Source: AP-15 sp963702685 (GTDB lineage Bacteria; Pseudomonadota; Alphaproteobacteria; ATCC43930; CGMCC-115725). Taken from it: DNA of 64,000 nucleotides. How positions within the stretch are numbered: position 1 is the stretch's first letter; every line of letters begins with the position of its first letter. The notes under the pieces were generated by a model. The model was not told where the DNA came from. It searched no databases and saw only the letters and a list, made by a program, of their open reading frames with translations. A program made the translations under genes and the position numbers. Below, piece after piece: positions 33,507-43,285 of the stretch. The DNA is taken from NCBI GenBank assembly GCA_963702685.1, contig CAVPDQ010000009.1, positions 62,001-126,000 on the forward strand, given 5' to 3'.

Positions 33507-35603
33507 TCAGCTCCCCTCGCGCCGCCACGCCGCGATCAGGCCGCCGACGATCAGCACCAACGCGGCCAGCGCCGGCAGCAGCGGCATCTCGCTGAACCCG
33601 GTCACGGTATAGTCGCCGTTCTCGCGAAAGCCCATCCAGTTCTGTCCGGCTGCCGACCGGTCGGGCGCCACCCGGCGGATTGCGGGGATGCTGCCGGAGC
33701 CGGCCCAAAACACCCCGCCTCCGGTCGCGGCGGCAACCGGGGCCAGCTTTTCCGGGGTGGTGCGGACATCGGCGAATTCGATCGGGTTGAGCGGCCCGGC
33801 CGCAGCCAAGGCCGTGTGCTTGCCGTCGCTGACCCGGTAGAGCCCCAAGCCGTCGATGCGCAGCGAGCCGCTGCTGCGCCCGCCCTGCTCCGGGGTCAGG
33901 GTCAGGCTTTCCTTGTGTCCGTCGGGTGCGGTCACCGTGACGGGCGTGCTGTCCGGGTCGAGCGATTGCCGGGTGACGACGAGCCGGCCGTCATCGACCG
34001 TGGCGCGCAGATCGTTTTCTTCGAGGTCCGGCTCCTTCATCAGCCAATAGGCGAGCCGGCGCAGCAGCTCGGCCTGCGGGCCGCCGCCTTCGAACCCGCG
34101 CGCCCAAAACCACATCTGGTCGGACAAGAGCTGCGCCACCCGCCCCTTGCCGACCCGGTCGAGGACGAGGAGCGGGTCGCCGCGGTCGCCGGTCATCACC
34201 GTCGTGCCATGATGGACCTTGGCTTCGACCTGCCGGAACCAGCGGCCCCATTGCGGCTCGCCACCGGCCGGCCCGGCCTCGGGCAGCCCCTCGGTCACCG
34301 GATGGCGGCGGCCGAGTGCCGTTAATTCCGGCTTGAACCCTTCCTCGTAGACATTGCCGGTGGGCTCGGCCGGCAGGATCGCGCCGAGCGGCGTGCGGGC
34401 AAGGCTCAGCGGCGTGCCGTAATTCGGGCCGGAGGCTTCGAGAAAAGCGCCGCCGTTCCTGACATAGCGCACGACGTTCTCCAGATAGGTCGCCGGGATC
34501 ACGCCGCGCCGGGTGTAGCGGTCGAAGATGATCAGGTCGAAATCGTCGAGCTTGGTGTCGAACAATTCGCGGATCGGAAAGGCGATCAGCGACAATTCGC
34601 GGATCGGCGTGCCGTCCTGCTTTTCCGGCGGGCGCAGGATCGTGAAATGGACGAGATCGACCGACGGGTCGGATTTGAGGATGTTGCGCCAGACCCGTTC
34701 GCCGGCATGCGGCTCGCCCGAGACCAAGAGCACGCGCAGCCGGTCGCGCACGCCGTTGACGACGACGACGGCGCGATTGTTGGCCAGGGTCAATTCGTGC
34801 GGACCCGGCGGTGTCTCGATCTGGACGACGTTGGCGCCGCCATGGTCGATCGGGATCGTGAGCCGGGCATCGCGGCCGACCGGGACCATCATCCGATGCG
34901 CCGGCCCGCCATCCTTGCTCCAGCTGATCGCGGCCTCTGCGCCATTGGTGTCGGCAGCACTTTCGGGCAGGTCCTCGACCCGGACGGTCAGGGTCAGGTC
35001 CTTGCCGACGAGGCCAAAGCTCGGCGCCTGACCGACGACCAGCCGGCGGTCGCCTTCACCGGGCTGACCGGATAAGAGGACATGGAGCGGCGCGCCGATC
35101 TTTGCCGCCAGCGTCTTGGCGTCGCCCGGCGGCACATCGTGCACCTCGCCGTCGGTGATCATGACGATCCCGGCAAGACGGCGCCGGGGCACGTCGGACA
35201 TCGCCCGGTCGAGCGCGGCAAAAAGCCGAGTCCCGCCGCTGTCGTCCGGCCGGCTGCTCGACCGGACCACCCGGACGTCGAGGTTTTGCTCGTGCGACAA
35301 GCGTTCCTGCAAGGTCTTGAGCGCAGCCTCGGTCGCTTGCCGGCGGTTGCCGATCCCCTGGCTCGGCGAATCATCGACGACAACGACGGCGACGTCACGC
35401 TGCGGCGAGCGGCGCTCGACCACCAGCGACGGGTTGACGAGGGCGGCGATCAGGAGCGCCATCGCCGCCGCCCGCAACGCCACGCCGCGGGCGCGCCGCC
35501 AAACGCCAAAGCCGAGGCCGAGCGCGCAGGCTGCGGCCAAGAGCGCGATCGCCGGCCACGGCAGCAACGGCGCGGTCGCCAGCACATACCCGCTGCCGGT
35601 CAC
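33507..35603 (-). CDS. Large membrane protein with VWA-like and glutamine-amidotransferase-like domains
   Basis: This 698-residue protein has two N-terminal transmembrane helices (about 15-33 and 40-57), a von Willebrand A-like region beginning DVAVVVVDDSPSQGIGNRRQ with ITDGEVHDVP, and a Rossmann-like amidotransferase-fold region around DDFDLIIFDRYTRRGVIPAT. A final helix (LLPALAALVLIVGGLIAAW) closes the protein. The metal site (DxSxS-like) is DDSPSQ. Such proteins follow moxR-DUF58 genes and probably act in envelope assembly or stress, with the large domains in the periplasm. Its start overlaps the upstream DUF4159 gene by four bases. Exact function is unknown. Confidence 0.8.
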   Translation of the reverse strand: MTGSGYVLATAPLLPWPAIALLAAACALGLGFGVWRRARGVALRAAAMALLIAALVNPSLVVERRSPQRDVAVVVVDDSPSQGIGNRRQATEAALKTLQERLSHEQNLDVRVVRSSSRPDDSGGTRLFAALDRAMSDVPRRRLAGIVMITDGEVHDVPPGDAKTLAAKIGAPLHVLLSGQPGEGDRRLVVGQAPSFGLVGKDLTLTVRVEDLPESAADTNGAEAAISWSKDGGPAHRMMVPVGRDARLTIPIDHGGANVVQIETPPGPHELTLANNRAVVVVNGVRDRLRVLLVSGEPHAGERVWRNILKSDPSVDLVHFTILRPPEKQDGTPIRELSLIAFPIRELFDTKLDDFDLIIFDRYTRRGVIPATYLENVVRYVRNGGAFLEASGPNYGTPLSLARTPLGAILPAEPTGNVYEEGFKPELTALGRRHPVTEGLPEAGPAGGEPQWGRWFRQVEAKVHHGTTVMTGDRGDPLLVLDRVGKGRVAQLLSDQMWFWARGFEGGGPQAELLRRLAYWLMKEPDLEENDLRATVDDGRLVVTRQSLDPDSTPVTVTAPDGHKESLTLTPEQGGRSSGSLRIDGLGLYRVSDGKHTALAAAGPLNPIEFADVRTTPEKLAPVAAATGGGVFWAGSGSIPAIRRVAPDRSAAGQNWMGFRENGDYTVTGFSEMPLLPALAALVLIVGGLIAAWRREGS

Positions 35604-38302
35604 TGGCCGAGCCGCTCCAGGATCGCCGGCACGTGCACCTGATCCGACTTGTAGTTGCCGGTCAGCACGTACATGACGAGGTTGATACCGAACCGAAGCG
35701 CCATCTCGCGCTGCGCCTCGCCGCCCGGCACCACAGCATATTCCGGCCGCCCCTCACGATCGACGGCCCAGGCGGCTGCCCAATCGTTGGCGCCGACAAT
35801 GACGCTCGACACCCCGTCATTGACCCGGTCCTCGACCGGCTCGACCCACAAGGTGCCGACATTCCAGCGGCCGGGAAACTCGTGCAGCAGGTAGAACGAC
35901 TTGGTCAGCACATGATCGGGCGGGATCGGCACCAGCGGCGGCATCTTGACGCCGTCCACGAGCCGGCGCAGCCGCTGCGCCGCCACCGCGCCGCCGCCAT
36001 AGGGGCCCGGCGTCTGCTCGTCGCCGTCGCGCGTATCGAACAGGATCGTCCCGCCGGTGTCGATATAGCGGTTGACCCGCTCGACCGCAGCGGGCGACAG
36101 CCGCGGCTGGTCCGCCACCACCGGCCAGTAGAGCAACGGGAAGAAAATCAGCTCGTCGGCTTCGAGGTCGATGGCGATCGGGTCGCCGGTTTCGACCGCG
36201 GTGCGCCGGTTCAGGATGTCGCTGAGGCCAACGAGCCCGGCACGGCTCGTCGCATCGACCGCCTCGTTGCCGGTGCGCACATACGCGAGCCGCAGCTCGG
36301 AGGTCGCCCGCACGACAAAGGCGTCGTCGGCGCGCGCCGCACCCGAAAATCCGAGCGCCGCGAGCAGCAGGATCCCGGCGAGCCGGGCCGGACGCCGCCG
36401 GAAGAGGCCGCGCAAGGCGAAGCCGATCAGCAGATCGGCGAGCGCCAGCAGCAGCGCCGCGGTCAACAGCGGCGGGCGCAGATCGACCTCCTGGCTGCGT
36501 CCGAACGATGCTGCCGCCGTGCCCGCGGGCAGGCCCTCGATCGGCTTCAGACCGGCGGCGCCGGCCGAGAGGTTCAGCGCGTGCCGGGCGTCGGCAGTGC
36601 CGTAAAAACCCGGCGGATGAGCCGGCGAGACCGCGGCATGAGCAATCTCTGCCGCCGAAATCGCGCGCGCATTGGGCGGCGCCGGCTCCAATCGCCCGAA
36701 CCCGTCGAGCGTTTCGAGCGGCGGCAGCGCCGCTTCGCCGGCGGCGGCCACACCCCGGCTCGTCGCCACGATCCGCCGCAGCATCTCGACAAAGAGCCCG
36801 GAGAGGGCGAGGTTCGACCAGCTCGCATTCGCCGTCGTATGGACCAGCACGATCCGGCCGCGCCCGCGCTTTTCGGCGGTGACGAGCGGGGTCCCGTCGG
36901 CGAGCCGCGCCCAGGTCTTGGCCGCCAGATCGAGCGTCGGCTCGGCCAGCACCTGGCGCGAGACGGTGACGTCCTTTGGGATCGCGAGCCCGGCAAACGG
37001 GCTGTCGGGGGCAAAGGGGGCGAGCCTGGCCGGCCGCTCCCAGGAGAGCGCCCCGCCGATCGTGCGGCCGCCGCGGCGCAGCCGGACCGGCAGCAAATCG
37101 TCGCTTTCTTCGGCGAGGTGCGGCCCGGCAAAGCGCAGCAAAAGCCCGCCATCCTCGACCCATTTGCCGATCGCCTGGGCTTCGGTCGGCGAATCCGGGC
37201 CCGAATCGGAAAAGACCAGCACCGCCGGCCGGCGCTTCAGCAAATCCGGCACCCGGCCGCGGCTGATCTCGGAAAATGGCGCCAGCGCCCGTTCGAGATA
37301 GTAATTCTCGCTGAGGAGCGGCTCGCCGGCGCGGTCGGGTCCGGTGGCGATCGCGACCGGGCGGCGGCGCCAATGCTCGTCCACCAGCAGCACCGCGCCG
37401 GCGGATTGCTGGTTTTCCACTTCGATCCGGGTCACCCGGTTTCTGAGCTCGTTCGGCATCGGCAGCAGCACCGCGGCGGCGCCGGCGCCGGGCTCCAGGG
37501 TCGCCGCGCGGCGCGTCAGCAATCGGCCGTCCTCGCCGCTGGCGCGCACTTCGTAGCGGCGCGGCTCGGTCGTCGGCAGCGAGCGCAACGACACGGCGAG
37601 GTCGCGCGCCTGCGGGTCGCCGGCGACGAGGAGCAGCGGCCGGTCGGTCGGTGCGGCGGTCAGATAGCGCAGCTCGCCGCGCGCGGCGAGGCCTTGGCCG
37701 AGCGCGGCGCTGCCGTTGTCGGCGAGGCCGTCGCTGAGCCAGACCGATGACGGCGAGCCCGGCAGCGCCAACGCGTCGATCCGCTCGAGCGCAGCCCGGC
37801 GATCGACCGGCCAGGGCTTTGGCAGCATTGCCTTGACCGCGGCGCGCGCATCGGCGGCGCGCATCGGTGCCAGCGGCGGCGGCGTCGCTGCGGCCGCCGT
37901 CGCGACCAGCACGACTTGGCGCTGCTCGCGCTCGGCTTCGGCCAAAACCTGGTCGAGCGCGGCCTGGCGGGCGGGCCAATCGGCCGCCGCTGCCCAGCCG
38001 TCATCGACGACCAGCAGGAACGGGCCGGTCCCGGCGAGGCGCTGCTGCGGGTTGAGCAGCGGATGCGCCAACGCGACGATGACCAGCGCCGCCAGGGTGA
38101 TCCGCAGCAGGATCAGCCACAGCGGCGTTCGCGCCGGCGTTTCTTCGCGCGGCGCCAATCCCAACAGGAGCCGGACCGCCGGGAACGGGATCCGGCGCGG
38201 CGCCGGCGGCGTCACCCGCAGCAGCCACCAGATGATCGGCAGCGCCGCAAGCGCCGCCAAAAGCCACGGCGCGGCAAAGGCGAAGCTGCCGAAGCTCAGC
38301 AT
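35600..38302 (-). CDS. BatA/DUF4159-domain membrane protein
   Basis: This 900-residue protein starts with a BatA-type N-terminus: a first helix (FAFAAPWLLAALAALPIIWW), the motif RRIPFPAVRLLLGL and a second helix at about 62-82. A long periplasmic region with a degenerate VWA-like segment (FLLVVDDGWAAAADWPARQ) follows. Near residues 615-660 come two helices (TAALLLALADLLIGFALRGL; ILLLAALGFSGAARA), then a C-terminal DUF4159 domain with TSELRLAYVRTGNEAVDATS and LIFFPLLYWPVVADQPRLS. This arrangement is characteristic of alphaproteobacterial moxR clusters. It overlaps the next gene by four bases. Role unknown; envelope maintenance is a fair guess. Confidence 0.85.
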   Translation of the reverse strand: MLSFGSFAFAAPWLLAALAALPIIWWLLRVTPPAPRRIPFPAVRLLLGLAPREETPARTPLWLILLRITLAALVIVALAHPLLNPQQRLAGTGPFLLVVDDGWAAAADWPARQAALDQVLAEAEREQRQVVLVATAAAATPPPLAPMRAADARAAVKAMLPKPWPVDRRAALERIDALALPGSPSSVWLSDGLADNGSAALGQGLAARGELRYLTAAPTDRPLLLVAGDPQARDLAVSLRSLPTTEPRRYEVRASGEDGRLLTRRAATLEPGAGAAAVLLPMPNELRNRVTRIEVENQQSAGAVLLVDEHWRRRPVAIATGPDRAGEPLLSENYYLERALAPFSEISRGRVPDLLKRRPAVLVFSDSGPDSPTEAQAIGKWVEDGGLLLRFAGPHLAEESDDLLPVRLRRGGRTIGGALSWERPARLAPFAPDSPFAGLAIPKDVTVSRQVLAEPTLDLAAKTWARLADGTPLVTAEKRGRGRIVLVHTTANASWSNLALSGLFVEMLRRIVATSRGVAAAGEAALPPLETLDGFGRLEPAPPNARAISAAEIAHAAVSPAHPPGFYGTADARHALNLSAGAAGLKPIEGLPAGTAAASFGRSQEVDLRPPLLTAALLLALADLLIGFALRGLFRRRPARLAGILLLAALGFSGAARADDAFVVRATSELRLAYVRTGNEAVDATSRAGLVGLSDILNRRTAVETGDPIAIDLEADELIFFPLLYWPVVADQPRLSPAAVERVNRYIDTGGTILFDTRDGDEQTPGPYGGGAVAAQRLRRLVDGVKMPPLVPIPPDHVLTKSFYLLHEFPGRWNVGTLWVEPVEDRVNDGVSSVIVGANDWAAAWAVDREGRPEYAVVPGGEAQREMALRFGINLVMYVLTGNYKSDQVHVPAILERLGQ

Positions 38303-38399
38303 CGGCCGCCCTGTTTTCGCCCCGCCGAGCGCTGGTCATGAACGGTTGATCCGCCAGTCGCCGAGCCACCGCGAAATCGCCCTTTCCCCCGCCGGCCGG

Positions 38400-38505
38400 C
38401 TAGGGCATGCACAGATCTCAAAGCCCCAATATCCCCCTCTCCGCCCTTGCGGAGAGGGTCGGGGTGAGGTTGGGGGAGCCCCCAACTCCGACCTGCGGAA
38501 CGTTT
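38400..38505. repeat. Palindromic element, family 1
   Basis: This element opens CTAGGGCATGCACAGATCTC and includes CTCTCCGCCCTTGCGGAGAG and a GTTGGGGG / CCCCCAAC hairpin, then CTCCGACCTGCGG. It shares its end and interior with 15541-15752. It sits in the otherwise tight moxR-DUF58-DUF4159 operon. Confidence 0.75.
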
Positions 38506-38525
38506 TGCACCGATCGGGCCTGGCG

Positions 38526-39467
38526 CTACCGGTGGCGGTCGGCCGACAGGGCGCTGTAGAGCGCGAGGAGCGCCAATTCGGGCGGCCGGTCGGTGCGGTG
38601 CGAGCCAAAGGTCCAGCCGAGCGGGGCGGCGGTCGCGGCAAGGCCGTCGCGGTGCCGGCGAAAGCGCTCGGCATAGTCGCTGCGGATGCCTTCGACGCGG
38701 CTGACGACAAGCTCGTCGCGCTCCTCGACGCCGGCGAAGCGGACCCGGCCGGCAAAGGGCAGGTCCTCCTCGGCGGGATCGACGATCTGCAAGAGATGGC
38801 CCTTGAGCCCGCTCGCGGCAAAGCGCGTGAGCAGCGCGTTGACCTCGTCGAGCGGCGACAGAAAGTCGCCGATCAGCACCAGCTGCGCCGCCCGCGGCAA
38901 GGCCGCGAAGGGCGGCAGGCTCGGCGCGTCGGCCGGGTCGCGGCCGATCAGCTCGGCGATCCGCGACAAGGCGAGCCGCCCGCTCATCGGCGCAACGCCG
39001 CTGCCGAGCAGGCTCAACCGCTCGCCGCCGCGCACCAAAAGGCTCGCCAATGCGGCGAGCAGCAATTCGGCGCGATCGCGCTTTTTCGGCCAAGCCGCGT
39101 CGGCCACATAATCGGCCGAGCTGTAGTCCATCGAGGCCGACGCATCGCGCCACAGCCACACGCTTTGCGCGGCTTCCCATTCGGTTTCGCGCACATAAAG
39201 GCGTTGCGATTTGGCGCTCTCGCGCCAATCGATCGCGGCGGCGGGGTCGCCCGCCTGATACTGGCGGAATTGCCAGAAGGTTTCACCCTGACCGACCCGG
39301 CGCCGGCCGTGCACGCCCTGCGCAACGGTCGCAGCCACCCGCTCGGCGGCGATCAAGAGCGGCGGCAGACGGGCGGCGACCTCCTCGGCGCGGTCGCGCA
39401 ACGCCGCGGTTGGCGCCCGCCGGCGCGGCAACAGCGACGCGCGCAGCTCGGACGCGGTGGAAATCAC
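38526..39467 (-). CDS. DUF58 domain protein
   Basis: This 313-residue protein is the DUF58 partner of MoxR ATPases. The hallmark is GRRRVGQGETFWQFRQYQAG then DPAAAIDWRESAKSQRLYVR, followed by a VWA-like fold with WRDASASMDYSS (a DxSxS metal site). The GTG start at 39467 overlaps the moxR stop (GTGA), showing translational coupling. Members are thought to act as chaperone substrates or adaptors for MoxR in envelope or metalloenzyme maturation. Confidence 0.88.
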   Translation of the reverse strand: MISTASELRASLLPRRRAPTAALRDRAEEVAARLPPLLIAAERVAATVAQGVHGRRRVGQGETFWQFRQYQAGDPAAAIDWRESAKSQRLYVRETEWEAAQSVWLWRDASASMDYSSADYVADAAWPKKRDRAELLLAALASLLVRGGERLSLLGSGVAPMSGRLALSRIAELIGRDPADAPSLPPFAALPRAAQLVLIGDFLSPLDEVNALLTRFAASGLKGHLLQIVDPAEEDLPFAGRVRFAGVEERDELVVSRVEGIRSDYAERFRRHRDGLAATAAPLGWTFGSHRTDRPPELALLALYSALSADRHR

Positions 39468-40468
39468 CGGAACGGCGCCAGTATCTGCTCGATGATCCGG
39501 GCCACCGTGACCCCCTCGGCGCGCCCGGCAAAGCTGACCGCCATGCGGTGGCGCAGCACCGCCGGCGCCAGCGCCACGACATCGTCGAGCGACGGGCTGA
39601 ACCTGCCGTCGATCAACGCCCGCGCCCGGCAGGCGAGCATCAAGGCCTGGCTCGCGCGCGGCCCCGGCCCCCACGAGACGAGGCGCCGCATCTCGGGCAC
39701 GGCCGCGGTATCGGGCCGGGCCGAGCGCACCAGCGACAGGATCGCCTCGACGACGCTTTCGCCGATCGGCAACCGCCGCACCAGCCGCTGTGCCGCAATC
39801 ACCTCGGCCACGTTCATCGCCGGCCGCGGCCGGTCATCGACAATCCCGGTGGTCGCGATCAGCATCTGGCGCTCGGCGTCGAGATCGGGGTAATCGACAT
39901 CGATCTGCAGCAGGAAACGGTCGAGCTGCGCCTCGGGCAGCGGATAGGTCCCTTCCTGCTCGAGCGGGTTCTGCGTCGCCAGCACATGAAACGGCCGCGG
40001 CAGCGCGTGGTATTGGCCGGCGATCGACACCCGGCCCTCCTGCATTGCCTGCAGCAAGGCCGATTGGGTGCGCGGGCTCGCCCGGTTGATCTCGTCGGCC
40101 ATCAGCAATTGGCAGAACACCGGCCCCTGGATAAAGCGGAACGAACGGCGCCCGGTTTCGCTTTCCTCCAGCACCTCCGAGCCGAGAATATCGGCCGGCA
40201 TCAGATCGGGGGTGCACTGGATGCGTTTTTCGTCGAGCCCGAGGATGGCACCCAGGGTTTCGACCAGCCGGGTCTTGGCCAAGCCCGGCACGCCGATCAG
40301 CAGCGCATGGCCGCCGCACAAAAGCGCGATCAGGGCTTGTTCGACCACCTCGCGCTGCCCGAAGATGACCTCGCCGATGCGGCCGCGAACCAGACCGAGG
40401 CTGCGGCCCAAAGCTTCGACCTCGGTAGCGAGATCGGTGGAGGCGGCGTCGATGGGAAGCGAGGACAA
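39464..40468 (-). CDS. MoxR-family AAA ATPase
   Basis: This roughly 334-residue AAA+ ATPase shows Walker A GVPGLAKT, Walker B LLMADEINRASPRTQSALLQ, and the sensor and arginine-finger region TQNPLEQEGTYPLPEAQLDR. The start is taken as TTG at 40468, eight bases after AAGGAT. A longer frame reaching the ATG at 40609 would overlap the divergent DUF1285 gene by 158 bases and begins with low-complexity sequence. MoxR proteins work with DUF58/VWA partners, which follow in this operon. The two start regions face each other with about a 17-base overlap. Confidence 0.88.
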   Translation of the reverse strand: MSSLPIDAASTDLATEVEALGRSLGLVRGRIGEVIFGQREVVEQALIALLCGGHALLIGVPGLAKTRLVETLGAILGLDEKRIQCTPDLMPADILGSEVLEESETGRRSFRFIQGPVFCQLLMADEINRASPRTQSALLQAMQEGRVSIAGQYHALPRPFHVLATQNPLEQEGTYPLPEAQLDRFLLQIDVDYPDLDAERQMLIATTGIVDDRPRPAMNVAEVIAAQRLVRRLPIGESVVEAILSLVRSARPDTAAVPEMRRLVSWGPGPRASQALMLACRARALIDGRFSPSLDDVVALAPAVLRHRMAVSFAGRAEGVTVARIIEQILAPFR

Positions 40469-41066
40469 AAGCTCAGATCCTTCTGCCGATGCTGCTGCCG
40501 ATGTTGCGGCGGCTTCGAGCCTGGGCGAAAATTTCGGCCGCGGCAATTCCCCCGGCGCCGCACGCGCCCGCCGGCCGCCGGTCGATTGCGGCGATCTCGA
40601 CATGCGCATCGCGCGCGACGGGACGTGGTTTTACCGCGGGTCTCCGATCCTTCGCCTGCCGCTCGTCAAGCTGTTTGCCTCGGTGTTGCGCCGCGAGGCG
40701 GACGGCGGTTATTGGCTCGTCACCCCCGCCGAGCGCGGCCGCATCGACGTCGAAGACGTCCCGTTTCTCGCGGTCGAGCTGTCGGTGGCCGGCCGGGGCC
40801 CCGAGCAGGAGCTCACTTTGCGCACCAATCTGGACGAGATTGTGACCGCGGGGCCGGACCATCCGCTGCGGGTCGAAACCGCCGCCGATGGCGCGCCGGC
40901 ACCCTTTCTCCTGGTGCGCGACGGTCTCGAGGCGCGGCTCACGCGCCCGGTCTTCTATGAGCTTGTCGAGCTCGGCATCGAGGAAGAGATCGCCGGCACG
41001 CGGCAATACGGCGTATGGAGCAAAGGCGTATTCTTCCGGCTCGGCGAGCCCGGACCCGATTGGTGA
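40452..41066 (+). CDS. DUF1285 family protein
   Basis: This protein of about 204 residues has the DUF1285 core: CGDLDMRIARDGTWFYRGSP, LVKLFASVLRREADGGYWLV and the VEDVPFLAVELSV region. The family is cytosolic, forms a two-domain beta-rich fold and has no assigned function, but it is nearly always next to a NUDIX CoA pyrophosphatase and MoxR in alphaproteobacteria, exactly as here. The in-frame ATG at 40452 gives a 45-residue low-complexity N-terminus; the true start could be a later GTG or TTG. The next gene begins 4 bases after its stop. Confidence 0.85.
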   Translation: MGSEDKSSDPSADAAADVAAASSLGENFGRGNSPGAARARRPPVDCGDLDMRIARDGTWFYRGSPILRLPLVKLFASVLRREADGGYWLVTPAERGRIDVEDVPFLAVELSVAGRGPEQELTLRTNLDEIVTAGPDHPLRVETAADGAPAPFLLVRDGLEARLTRPVFYELVELGIEEEIAGTRQYGVWSKGVFFRLGEPGPDW

Positions 41067-41070
41067 CAAA

Positions 41071-41736
41071 ATGCGATCGGCTTTTCTGACGCGGCAAGAC
41101 GTCGCCGACCGCTTTGCCCGGCTCGGCCGGCCGGGACGGCGCGGGTTTGGCGGCGCTGCTGATCCCTTCGAGGCGGCGGCGGTGCGCGCAGCGACCCGCG
41201 GCGACCACGACCTCAACCCCGGCATGACCCCGCCCAGCGCCGCGCTGCGGCCCGCGGCGGTGCTGGTGCCGCTCGTCGACCGCGCCGGCGGCATGACCGT
41301 GCTGCTGACCCGGCGGACCGCGCATCTGTCGGCGCATGCCGGGCAGATCTCGTTCCCCGGCGGCCGAATCGAGGCGGACGACGCCGACGCGATCGCCGCG
41401 GCGCTGCGCGAGACCGAGGAGGAAGTCGGGCTGCAGCGCGATCACATCACCGTGATCAGCCGGCTCGACACCTACGTCACCGGCACCGGGTTCGAGATTA
41501 CGCCGATCGTCGGCATCGTGCGGCTGCCGTTCCGCCTCGCGATCGATCCGTTCGAGGTTGCCGAAGCTTTCGAGGTGCCACTCGATTTTGTCCTCGACCC
41601 AGCGAACCATCACCGCACCGAGCGCGTCGTCGATGGGCGCCGGCGGGTGTTTTTCGTGCTGCCGTACGAAGGCCGAAACATCTGGGGGGCGACGGCCGGG
41701 ATGCTGGTGAACCTGGCCGAGGTGCTCGCCGGGTAA
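41071..41736 (+). CDS. CoA pyrophosphatase (NUDIX hydrolase)
   Basis: This 221-residue enzyme is a NudL/YeaB-type hydrolase that splits CoA and acyl-CoAs into 4-phosphopantetheine derivatives and 3',5'-ADP. The NUDIX box is complete (GRIEADDADAIAAALRETEE then EVGL). The CoA-specific upstream motif is visible as LLTRRTAHLSAHAGQISFPG. It is the second gene of the DUF1285-NUDIX-DUF6111-cca cluster, with a 4-base gap before and 6 bases after, so co-transcription is near certain. Confidence 0.92.
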   Translation: MRSAFLTRQDVADRFARLGRPGRRGFGGAADPFEAAAVRAATRGDHDLNPGMTPPSAALRPAAVLVPLVDRAGGMTVLLTRRTAHLSAHAGQISFPGGRIEADDADAIAAALRETEEEVGLQRDHITVISRLDTYVTGTGFEITPIVGIVRLPFRLAIDPFEVAEAFEVPLDFVLDPANHHRTERVVDGRRRVFFVLPYEGRNIWGATAGMLVNLAEVLAG

Positions 41737-41742
41737 GCCGCC

Positions 41743-42045
41743 ATGCTGCGGGTTTTCCTGACCATTGTCTTGCCCTTGCTGGTGCCGAGCGCGCTCTACC
41801 TGTTGTGGGTCGGTGCGTTCGGCTCGTGGCGTGAGGAGGGGAGCGCGGTTTCCTGGGCGGCGATGCCGTGGATCTGGCTCGCCGCCGCGGGTGCGGTGCT
41901 GCTGGCGATCGTGCTCTTTGTCGTGACCGTCGGCTTTGGCGTGCCGCAGAAGAACGGCACCTATGTGCCGCCGCGCTGGCAAAACGGCCATATCGTCCCC
42001 GGCCATCTCGCCCCTGGCCATGTCGTGCCGAAACCGGGCCCATGA
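41743..42045 (+). CDS. DUF6111 membrane protein
   Basis: This 100-residue protein has two transmembrane helices (LTIVLPLLVPSALYLLWVGA at about 6-25; WIWLAAAGAVLLAIVLFVVT at about 43-62) and a short polar C-terminus GTYVPPRWQNGHIVPGHLAP. The wording matches DUF6111, small membrane proteins of alphaproteobacteria found in this same cluster. Its stop overlaps the cca start as ATGA. Function unknown. Confidence 0.88.
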   Translation: MLRVFLTIVLPLLVPSALYLLWVGAFGSWREEGSAVSWAAMPWIWLAAAGAVLLAIVLFVVTVGFGVPQKNGTYVPPRWQNGHIVPGHLAPGHVVPKPGP

Positions 42046-43270
42046 CCGAGCCGGCCTTGCAAATCCCGCCGCCGGCATGGATCGCCGAGCCCGCCACCGC
42101 CGCCCTGCTGCGGGCGTTCGCCGAGGGCGGCGAGACGGCGCGGTTTGTCGGCGGGGCGGTCCGCGATGCGCTGCTCGGGCTCACGGGCTCGCGCACCGAT
42201 ATCGACATCGCCACCCCGGCCGCGCCCGAGCGGGTGATCGAGCTCCTCGGCCGGGCCGGCATCAAAACCGTGCCGACCGGTCTCGCCCACGGCACGGTGA
42301 CCGCGGTGGTGCCGCCGCGCCATTTCGAGATCACCACCTTGCGCCGCGATGTCGAGACCTATGGCCGCCATGCCCGCGTCGCCTTTGACGCCGATTGGGC
42401 CGCCGATGCCAGCACGGCGCGACTTCACGATCAACGCGATCTATCTCGACCCCGACGGCACGGTGCACGACCCGGTCGGCGGCTTGGCCGATCTCGAGGC
42501 GCGCCGCGTGCGCTTTGTCGGCGACCCGGCGCTTCGCATCGCCGAGGATGTGCTGCGCATCCTGCGCTATTACCGGTTCGAAGCGCGTTTCGGCACCGGC
42601 GAGGGTAATCCGCCGGCACGCGCCGCCTGCCATGCCGCGGCCCAGCTGCTGCCCACCCTCTCGGCCGAGCGCGTGACGCAAGAGCTGGTCAAGCTCCTCG
42701 ACGGCGCGAGCCCGGTGGCGGCCTTGCGCATGATGGCCGAGGACGGCGTGCTCGCGGTCGTGCTGCCCGAAGCCCGCCGGATCGACCGCCTGGCGCAATT
42801 GATCGCCCTCGATCCCGAGCCCGACCCGCCGCTGCGCCTCGCCGCGCTGATCGAAGCCGACGCGGCAGCTGCCGCGGCCCTTGCTCGCCGCCTGCGTTTG
42901 CCGAACGCCTGGCGCGAGCGGCTCGCCGGCCTCGCCCCGCCCTGGCCGCTCGAACCCGGCGCAGACTGGCCGGCGCAGCGTCACGCCCTCTATCGCCTCG
43001 GCGCCGCGCGCTACCGCGAGCTCGCCCTTTTAACGGCTGCCGCAGGTGCCACGACCGCCGCGCGGCTGGCCGAGCTCCTCGACTTCGCCAGCCGGGCACC
43101 GGCGCCGGTCTTCCCGCTCACCGGCCGCGATGTGACGGCGCTCGGCGTTCCGCCCGGCGAGCGCGTCGGCCGCCTCCTCGGCGAATTGCGCCGCTGGTGG
43201 GAAGACGGCGATTTCGCCGCCGACCGCACCCAATGCCTCGCCCGGCTAAAGGAGCTCGCTGATGTCGGAA
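42042..43270 (+). pseudogene. cca: CCA-adding tRNA nucleotidyltransferase, frameshifted
   Basis: Two frames give one tRNA nucleotidyltransferase of about 409 residues, which adds or repairs the 3' CCA of tRNAs. The first holds the NTP-binding head FVGGAVRDALLGLTGSRTDI with the DIDIAT metal aspartates. The second resumes at RRDFTINAIYLDPDGTVHDP and carries GDPALRIAEDVLRILRYYRF and the tRNA-binding tail. The break near 42411-42416 behaves as one extra base. At the 3' end the frame has no stop near the expected position: it runs on antisense through the VOC gene, while a TGA one frame over at 43260-43262 overlaps a new ATG. If cca is normally essential or important here, a sequencing indel is the likelier cause. 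Confidence 0.85.
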
Positions 43271-43285
43271 GAGGACCGGAATTAG
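43262..43285 (+). other. Truncated start of a lost gene (seven codons)
   Basis: ATG at 43262, with AAAGGAG eight bases upstream and overlapping a TGA, begins MSEEDRN and stops at once at TAG. It looks like the first codons of the gene that once followed cca, cut off where the VOC gene has been joined in opposite orientation. Confidence 0.35.

Noticed and set aside
35633..37750. A 705-codon open frame on the plus strand
   Set aside because: It is antisense to the DUF4159 gene and has an Arg/Gln-rich shadow composition.
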